A program made the translations under genes and the position numbers. 64,000 nt of DNA from Coriobacteriia bacterium (lineage in GTDB: Bacteria; Actinomycetota; Coriobacteriia; Coriobacteriales; RUG033): positions 1-64,000 of the forward strand of contig JAATFL010000012.1 of NCBI GenBank assembly GCA_015655215.1. The letters are read 5' to 3'. The notes beneath the pieces were generated by a model. That model was not told the origin of the DNA and made no database searches. It worked only from the letters and a program-made list of their open reading frames with translations. Numbering within the stretch: position 1 is the stretch's first letter; every line of letters starts with the position of its first letter. Below, in pieces: positions 58,698-64,000 of this stretch.

Positions 58698-60290
58698 ATG
58701 TCGCACATCAAGTATGCCAACTGGAAAAACGCGAAATGGGCGACCGTGTTCTTCCTCGCTACGGCTGGTGTCCTCTTCTGCGTTGTTGCCCAGTCAACTC
58801 CTGAAATTGCGAGTCGGAAGGTCCTTCTCGGCTTTCCCGTTGCACTCTGCGCCATAGGATGCATCCTCCTGGTGCGTATCATTTCAGAAGAAGAAAGCGG
58901 GAAGTTCTCCCATACCAAGACGGTGCAGCACCTTTTCTTGGTCATCTACGTATGCGGTGGGTTGCTTGCCATGGCGGCAATGCCGCTTGGCTCGGGATAT
59001 GACGAGGGAGAGCACTTCATGAGGGCCTATCAGGTTCTTCAAGGTGCCGAGACCATCAGAAGCCCCGAGGGTACGACGAAGGGAACGGATAGCCTGGGCG
59101 CGATGCTTGCCGACAATTCACGCCCAACCGTCTTTGATGTCTACCAGCCAGACATCACATTTCCCGTGTTAATTGACAGCATGGACGCCGACCACGTCGA
59201 TTCTTCGGCGCAGCAGTATTACGGATTCTTCAACACTGTTCTCTATACGCCTCTGACCTATGCCCCCTACTATCCGGGAATGATAGCGGTTGGACTTTCT
59301 TCATCAAATTCCCTTGCTATCGCCTATGGCGGAAGGTTCTCCGCATGGTTGATCTTTGGCATCATCCTCTTCTTTGCCATCGGGAGATTCCCGTATGGGA
59401 AAGAGGTTGCGGCGCTGGTGTGTCTTCTTCCCTCGACCATTATGTTCTGCGTTTGCTGGTCAGGCGATGGTCTGGTATTTGTGGCCTCCCTGTTCCTTCT
59501 GGCCGAGGTTCTGAGGGCACGCGCCTCACTAAAACGGCTTTCGTGGCTCAATATCGTCGGCTGCTGGGTCCTCGTTTTATTGGTTGGTCTTTGCAAGATG
59601 GCCTACATGCCCATATGTCTTCTCATCCTGCTCATACCCAAACGATGTTATAAGACAAGGGCGTCGTATGCCATCAACGTGCTTGGTTGTGCAGCCGTGG
59701 GCCTGACGCTGTCGCTGCTATGGATGTACTCTGCGACCGCACTTGAATCTGGCGTGTCGTATGTCAACAACGCAAACAGCGGTGAGCAGCTTCGCTTTGT
59801 CCTAGCAAACGTGCCTTTTTTCGTGAGCGCATGTGTGCTGACGGTCTTGGACTCAACTCTGCCTTGGCTCGCCGGCCTTGTTGGCTCTTCCGTCGTCCAG
59901 CATTCAGCATTGCTCGGTCTGTCGTCGGCCATCGTTGGTATCGTTTTCATCGTGGTAGCGACGCTCGATGCCAAGCACAGAAGGGGACAGATTGACATCT
60001 GCGCCAAAGTGTCGCTAACCATTATCGTTTTCCTCGTGTGCGGACTCATTTTCGCCGGCGAATACATAACGTTCACTTCTGTGGGGGCGTCTCGCGTCGA
60101 AGGGGTTCAGGCGCGGTACTTCATCCCCCTCCTCATGCCTGCGATCATGGCTTTGCGACCTTCGCGACGTGTGGACTCCGCAGAGTCTCCGGAGCCCGCA
60201 GAGCCTGCTCTTGATTTCAGGGTGTTGTGGGAGCTTGAACTCTGTGCTTTGGTGGTCGAGTTCTCGGTAGTGATGGTAAGCGTTTGGTGA
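58698..60290 (+). CDS. DUF2142 membrane protein (GT-C-like)
   Basis: A 530-residue polytopic membrane protein with about 12 hydrophobic segments. DUF2142 features: LGSGYDEGEHFMRAYQVLQG, an acidic loop where GT-C enzymes keep catalytic Asp/Glu after the first helices; and a later GVQARYFIPLLMP, the conserved C-terminal helix start. Such proteins occur in surface-polysaccharide clusters and may use polyprenyl-linked sugars on the outer face. The start follows AGGGGAG. The gene sits in a unit bounded by inverted repeats and by the duplicated gene junction, so it may be a recently acquired or movable part of the locus. Confidence 0.8.
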   Translation: MSHIKYANWKNAKWATVFFLATAGVLFCVVAQSTPEIASRKVLLGFPVALCAIGCILLVRIISEEESGKFSHTKTVQHLFLVIYVCGGLLAMAAMPLGSGYDEGEHFMRAYQVLQGAETIRSPEGTTKGTDSLGAMLADNSRPTVFDVYQPDITFPVLIDSMDADHVDSSAQQYYGFFNTVLYTPLTYAPYYPGMIAVGLSSSNSLAIAYGGRFSAWLIFGIILFFAIGRFPYGKEVAALVCLLPSTIMFCVCWSGDGLVFVASLFLLAEVLRARASLKRLSWLNIVGCWVLVLLVGLCKMAYMPICLLILLIPKRCYKTRASYAINVLGCAAVGLTLSLLWMYSATALESGVSYVNNANSGEQLRFVLANVPFFVSACVLTVLDSTLPWLAGLVGSSVVQHSALLGLSSAIVGIVFIVVATLDAKHRRGQIDICAKVSLTIIVFLVCGLIFAGEYITFTSVGASRVEGVQARYFIPLLMPAIMALRPSRRVDSAESPEPAEPALDFRVLWELELCALVVEFSVVMVSVW

Positions 60291-60309
60291 GATAGACCAG
60301 CAAACAAGA

Positions 60310-60451
60310 GGTTCTCTTAACCTAGTAAATCGATGGACAATGTCAGTTCTCTCCTGTGTCCTGATAGTGTCGAAACCGCAGGGACAAGAAAAGACTACTC
60401 AATGGATACCATACCATGCGTGTTCAACCAGATCGTGGAGCAGAGATGACG
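60310..60451 (-). repeat. Right arm of about 140-bp inverted repeat
   Basis: Inverted copy of 58494-58633. On the minus strand it carries TGGTATGGT in place of TGGTATGAT, so it may be a weakened promoter pointing back into the DUF2142 gene. It begins 20 bp after that gene's stop. The next 49 bp (60452-60500) match nothing that I can see. Confidence 0.85.
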
Positions 60452-60500
60452 TACGATGTCTTTCGCACTTTCAGAATTGAGCGCATCCAGAGATAAAGGC

Positions 60501-60806
60501 TGGTATCGTCGGCGCCAAACTACTGTATCCTGATGGAAGCGTACAGCATGTCGGTGTAGGAGCAGGCATATGTGCAGGCGCCGGGCATCTCGCGAAGTTC
60601 CTCGATTGGGAGAATCCTGGATACTATCTTCGAGCTGCAGTCCCCCAGGACCTCAGCGCGGTAACGGCAGCTTGCATGATGACCAAGAAGGCGGTCTATG
60701 AGGAGAAGTTGCTCTACTTAACTATCGTTGGGCTAAGTACTTTGTCGTCGGAGACCCCTACCTCAGCCCCAACTTCAACCGAGGGACGCTTAACTACACG
60801 TTGTGA
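60501..60806 (+). pseudogene. Remnant of tandem GT2 gene 3' end
   Basis: Nearly identical to 57816-58306 of the intact GT2 gene but with about 185 bp missing between GTCTATGAGGAG and AAGTTGCTCTAC, a loss that shifts the frame. No start or upstream part is present. It ends in the same TGA and runs into the RgpF-like gene end as the intact copy did. Confidence 0.88.
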
Positions 60807-60828
60807 TCCAGGGTGGTAACCACCGGTT

Positions 60829-62664
60829 CTACGGTTTCAGAATATCCTTAATCGTACGAAGGGGCTTCGTGATCCGAAAGCTGGTCGAATTCCTCATATC
60901 GTCCAGCTCATGGTTCTTGTCGATCAATTGATGCTCCAGGTTGGAGATCCGGTCTTCCAGTTCCTCAGTGCTCGGTCCTGCGGGGACTGGTATCTGCTGA
61001 TGAACCCATGACCATGAGCTCAATGCTTGGCGTGTCGTGGATTCGGCAACACACCAGCCGGATAGGTATCCCTCGCTCTGTACGAAGAGAGGGAGGGCAA
61101 AGTCATCTTCGGGGCAAACGGCATCTGCATGTTCGTAGAGTGAATATCCAAGGTAGCTCCTCAGGAGCTTGCCTCGTACCCAATACATATGTGCGAGCGC
61201 CGCTACGGGTGGTTTGCTGATATCGGTTTTAACCGTGATGCCAATCTCTCGAATCCAAGCCTCCGTCTTCTCGAAGGTGGTCCTCCATCGCCTTTCCAAC
61301 TCATCACTTAGCCCTGGGACAACGGGAGGTTGTGGGGACAGGAACCCGAGACGTGGCATGTCCGCAAAGAGATTCACCACCCCCTTCACCGCCTCTGCGG
61401 TGCCTGCGATGGTATCAAGTGTTTGGGTGTACCCCGAGTACTCGTTAATCGAGGGGATGTCGTCGTGGTCGATGTCGTGGAGAACGCATACCAATTCGTT
61501 GTCTTGGATAGTCTGCAAAAGCGCCTCGTGGTACCTATTAGTGCCTTCTGTCAAGGTATGTTCACCATCGATAACGTAGAATGTGACCGTCTCTTTGGTG
61601 TTGAGATTTGTGAGAAGTTCCTCACGGACACCTTCACTGCACATAATGGCCACTGTGCCCAACCGTGCAAGGATATTGAGACGTTGCGGCCAATTGAAAG
61701 CACTGTCACACTCCTTCACCTCGACGAAGAAGGCCAATCGGTGTGAAGAGGATGGCTCTTGTGCAGGATGGGAGGGAATCATGTACGAGAGGGTCAGCCC
61801 ATCTGCGATATCCCTTTGATTACATGTCCGCAGGAGGTTCTCAATGATGAGGTCCGAGTCGTAGCAGGTGTTGGTATCGATGTATCGAAGCGATTCATAT
61901 TCATCATTGCGCGCGATAGGATAGATTACACGCATCTCCTCATGGCAGGAGATGAACTTACGCTTTATCAGCGGGCTTCCTTTGAATCTCAGACAGTCAT
62001 ATGGCATTATCTGGAATGGGTCGGCAGTCAGTTCCTCAAGGTCGTTCAAATCGAGGAAACTATCCCATCGGAAGCCTTCATCGCTGAGGTATTGGGTTAG
62101 ACGGGTTTCAAACAGCCCAACGGCCTCATCATGGGTGACGATAGGGGGGAGGGTGTCCCAAAAAGAGCGAAATGCAGGGGAGCTGAGAACCTTGTCACGA
62201 AAAACAATGAAGAACGTCTGTATGTGTGGGGGAAAGATTCCAGAAGGACTGTATCCTATCGGGTCAAAACTAAATCCAAAGTGCTTGCTGATTCCCCAAA
62301 AATCCAGCTCTGGCCGCTGTTCCATGGAGGCAAAGACCGAATCGAATCCGTAAAAGGGGCCGTATGTCGTGAGATTGGTTAAGACAAGCTCGCGGCACAA
62401 GGTGATAGACGTCCATCCCAGTGCCTCGATGCCGGTCTTGTAGGCCCAAGCATCATAGCCGATGTTCTCCCGTACGATGACACGTTGGGTATATGATTCG
62501 AGAATCTCGACGGTTCGGGGAGACGCGGGCCCGTTGCACACGATGACGAGTGTATCGAGGTTACGGGAGAGTTCATCGAGGTAATACTGTGCATAACGGT
62601 CTATGATACCCTGCTCGTCGAAGAAGACGCATACTCCAAGCCGTTTGGCGCCGGGTTCTTCCAT
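60829..62664 (-). CDS. RgpF-like rhamnan synthesis family protein
   Basis: A 611-residue protein. The N-terminal half matches the RgpF family (PF05045): [94 protein letters not shown]. The middle has a second similar stretch ([51 protein letters not shown]). The C-terminus is a coiled coil ([28 protein letters not shown]). RgpF-type proteins take part in rhamnose-glucose polysaccharide assembly. It is convergent with the GT2 remnant and divergent from rfbA. Base composition is lower in GC than in the first half of the window. Confidence 0.83.
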   Translation of the reverse strand: MEEPGAKRLGVCVFFDEQGIIDRYAQYYLDELSRNLDTLVIVCNGPASPRTVEILESYTQRVIVRENIGYDAWAYKTGIEALGWTSITLCRELVLTNLTTYGPFYGFDSVFASMEQRPELDFWGISKHFGFSFDPIGYSPSGIFPPHIQTFFIVFRDKVLSSPAFRSFWDTLPPIVTHDEAVGLFETRLTQYLSDEGFRWDSFLDLNDLEELTADPFQIMPYDCLRFKGSPLIKRKFISCHEEMRVIYPIARNDEYESLRYIDTNTCYDSDLIIENLLRTCNQRDIADGLTLSYMIPSHPAQEPSSSHRLAFFVEVKECDSAFNWPQRLNILARLGTVAIMCSEGVREELLTNLNTKETVTFYVIDGEHTLTEGTNRYHEALLQTIQDNELVCVLHDIDHDDIPSINEYSGYTQTLDTIAGTAEAVKGVVNLFADMPRLGFLSPQPPVVPGLSDELERRWRTTFEKTEAWIREIGITVKTDISKPPVAALAHMYWVRGKLLRSYLGYSLYEHADAVCPEDDFALPLFVQSEGYLSGWCVAESTTRQALSSWSWVHQQIPVPAGPSTEELEDRISNLEHQLIDKNHELDDMRNSTSFRITKPLRTIKDILKP

Positions 62665-62768
62665 CGCGTCCGCCTCATGATTCCCCCATTTGGATGGGTG
62701 TCAGTATCGCACTCTTGTCTTGATGGATCTATTCTAGCGCATGGGCAAGGGTTGCGTTATATGATCCT

Positions 62769-62871
62769 TTTGCGGGGTGATCGAGATACCGTTCCCAGCG
62801 TACAGGTGGACGTGTCACAGGATACTGTCACGGAGTTGGATGGGAACCTTGCGCACAATTCCTGGTATGAT
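62769..62871 (+). promoter_or_regulatory. Leader and extended -10 promoter upstream of rfbA
   Basis: The 25-bp segment 62769-62793 matches 58424-58448. TGG directly followed by TATGAT (62866-62871) is an extended -10; transcription would start near 62878, about 78 nt before rfbA. The 290-bp divergent gap must also hold the promoter of the RgpF-like gene. Confidence 0.5.
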
Positions 62872-62955
62872 TGCATACCGGTCAGAATGGATTACAGATG
62901 TTGCTTACAGGCTTGTATTTCTACACAGGGAATATGGGCTATTGGAGGTAATCAC

Positions 62956-63852
62956 ATGAAAGGTATCATCCTTGCTGGCGGTTCGGGCACGCGTCTGTAC
63001 CCGCTTACCACGGTGACATCCAAACAGTTACTGCCGGTTTATGACAAGCCGATGGTCTACTATCCGCTCTCCACGCTCATGCTCGCAGGTATTCGTGACA
63101 TACTCATCATATCTACACCACAGGACCTGCCGAATTTTAAGTCTCTCCTCAAGGATGGCTCCGAGTTCGGCATTAACCTCACCTATGCCGAGCAGCTGAG
63201 CCCCGATGGTCTCGCGCAGGCCTTCGTCATAGGTGAGGAGTTCGTCGCCGGAGACGCCTGCGCATTGGTATTGGGAGATAACATCTTCTTCGGTAACGGC
63301 TTGGGTAGGCACTTACGTCGTGCGGCGGGCATCGAACGCGGTGCGACGGTCTTTGGCTACTACGTTGACGATCCTGAGCGCTTCGGCGTTGTTGAGTTCG
63401 ATGCGAGCAACCATGCTATTTCCATTGAGGAGAAACCTACGCATCCCAAATCGAATTATGCCGTGACCGGTCTCTATTTTTATGATAGCCGTGTCTGTGA
63501 ACTCGCCCATCAGGTCAAGAGATCCGCCCGCGGAGAATATGAGATTACCGACCTCAATCGTATGTATCTCGAGGCAGATGAACTTGATGTGGTCACGCTG
63601 GGACGTGGCTATGCATGGCTTGATACGGGCACCATGGAGTCACTGTATCGCGCCGGAGAGTTCGTGCGCGTGGTTGAGGGGCGAGAAGGCCTCATGATCT
63701 CCGCCATCGAGGAGATTGCCTATACCAATGGGTGGATCGACCGCGATACACTACTGATTTCAGCTCAACGTTATGGCAAATCGCCATATGGCGCCCATCT
63801 TATGAAGGTTGCCAATAATGAGATTCTCAGCAGTGCGGAGGGCGTGCTTTAG
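62956..63852 (+). CDS. rfbA: Glucose-1-phosphate thymidylyltransferase
   Basis: A 298-residue RfbA that makes dTDP-glucose from dTTP and glucose-1-phosphate, the first step of dTDP-rhamnose synthesis. The nucleotide-binding [43 protein letters not shown] and [20 protein letters not shown] are all intact. The length is typical for RfbA (about 290). The start follows GGAGG 8 nt upstream; the longer ORF-track start is rejected. The stop is immediately followed by the ATG of the next gene, indicating a dTDP-rhamnose operon that continues beyond the window. Confidence 0.96.
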   Translation: MKGIILAGGSGTRLYPLTTVTSKQLLPVYDKPMVYYPLSTLMLAGIRDILIISTPQDLPNFKSLLKDGSEFGINLTYAEQLSPDGLAQAFVIGEEFVAGDACALVLGDNIFFGNGLGRHLRRAAGIERGATVFGYYVDDPERFGVVEFDASNHAISIEEKPTHPKSNYAVTGLYFYDSRVCELAHQVKRSARGEYEITDLNRMYLEADELDVVTLGRGYAWLDTGTMESLYRAGEFVRVVEGREGLMISAIEEIAYTNGWIDRDTLLISAQRYGKSPYGAHLMKVANNEILSSAEGVL

Positions 63853-64000
63853 ATGCGGATTCTGATAACGGGGGCGCAAGGCCAACTCGGCAACGAACTG
63901 CGTCGCCTTCTTACAAGCGGGCAAGCTGAGATAGGCCCCATTCCCCTCGCCTATGAGGGAGCCGAGGTAAGTTACGCGAATCATGGATCACTCGACATCA
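63853..64000 (+). CDS. rfbD: dTDP-4-dehydrorhamnose reductase-like, N-terminal part (truncated by window)
   Basis: Only about 49 residues are visible: MRILITGAQGQLGNELRRLL is the Rossmann start of RfbD-type reductases (GxxGQLG). It begins directly after the rfbA stop. The gene is cut by the window end, so the call rests on the N-terminal motif and on the rfb context. Confidence 0.75.
   Translation, partial: MRILITGAQGQLGNELRRLLTSGQAEIGPIPLAYEGAEVSYANHGSLDI

Larger units (their letters stand above)
57816..60891. repeat. Direct duplication of a gene junction (57816-58391 and 60501-60891)
   Basis: The 3' end of the tandem GT2 gene, the short gap, and the 3' end of the convergent RgpF-like gene occur twice in the same orientation. 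Copy 1 is 57816-58391; copy 2 is 60501-60891 with about 185 bp deleted (58022-58206 equivalent). I count about five mismatches over the shared 390 bp. Copy 1 keeps the whole GT2 gene but only the tail of RgpF; copy 2 keeps the whole RgpF-like gene but only a remnant of GT2. The DUF2142 gene lies between. Confidence 0.9.

Noticed and set aside
58494-60451. Insertion sequence with terminal inverted repeats
   Set aside because: The enclosed gene is a DUF2142 membrane protein, not a transposase, and I found no target-site duplication at the arm ends.

Overview
The window looks like chromosomal DNA from a high-GC Gram-positive anaerobe of the class Coriobacteriia (Olsenella/Atopobium/Collinsella-like). 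This is inferred from gene content, not from a search. The clues are GC-rich codon use, a DUF2469 gene typical of Actinobacteria next to ligA, gatCAB, a T-box upstream of pheST, a dlt operon, 2-hydroxyacyl-CoA dehydratase-type genes and large secreted proteins built from ricin-type lectin repeats. I see no rRNA, tRNA, CRISPR array, transposase or phage module.

Layout. 1-6064: end of an adenine deaminase gene, glutamate decarboxylase, a flavodoxin-like protein, a 3-hydroxyacyl-CoA dehydrogenase, and the AmmeMemoRadiSam pair (a radical SAM enzyme and a Memo-AMMECR1 fusion). 6334-13660: DUF2469, ligA, gatC-gatA-gatB and a PflX-like radical SAM gene, all on the plus strand. 13861-21081: an XRE-type protein, a membrane glycosyltransferase, a DprA-like protein, and a minus-strand operon (nitroreductase-like, HgdB-like, HgdB/HgdC fusion). 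21273-27780: two small membrane proteins, a MacAB-type exporter (adaptor, ATPase, permease) and a MalY/PatB-type lyase. 27891-29241: infC-rpmI-rplT with an attenuator-like leader and a probable ATA start codon for infC. 29489-35558: two small membrane genes, dltA-dltB-dltC-dltX without dltD, then GtrA and a polyprenyl-phosphate-type glycosyltransferase. 35645-42950: a GlpA/GlpB-like flavoprotein pair, then T-box-pheS-pheT.

42984-52352 holds three neighbouring secreted cell-wall-active proteins. Each carries 12 to 15 ricin-type QxW repeats joined to a different catalytic domain (beta-lactamase-like serine hydrolase, NlpC/P60, glucosaminidase). 52577-64000 is visibly more AT-rich than the rest. 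It is a cell-surface polysaccharide locus with large GT2 glycosyltransferases, a DUF2142 membrane protein, an RgpF-like protein, rfbA and the start of rfbD. It shows recent rearrangement: a duplicated gene junction, a pair of about 140-bp inverted repeats around the DUF2142 gene, gene remnants and a frameshifted pseudogene.

Functionally, much of the second half concerns the cell envelope: D-alanylation, polyprenyl-linked sugar transfer, peptidoglycan hydrolysis and rhamnose-type polymer synthesis. The first half is mostly housekeeping plus anaerobic radical and flavin chemistry. Gene starts were chosen from Shine-Dalgarno spacing, and several differ from the ORF track.
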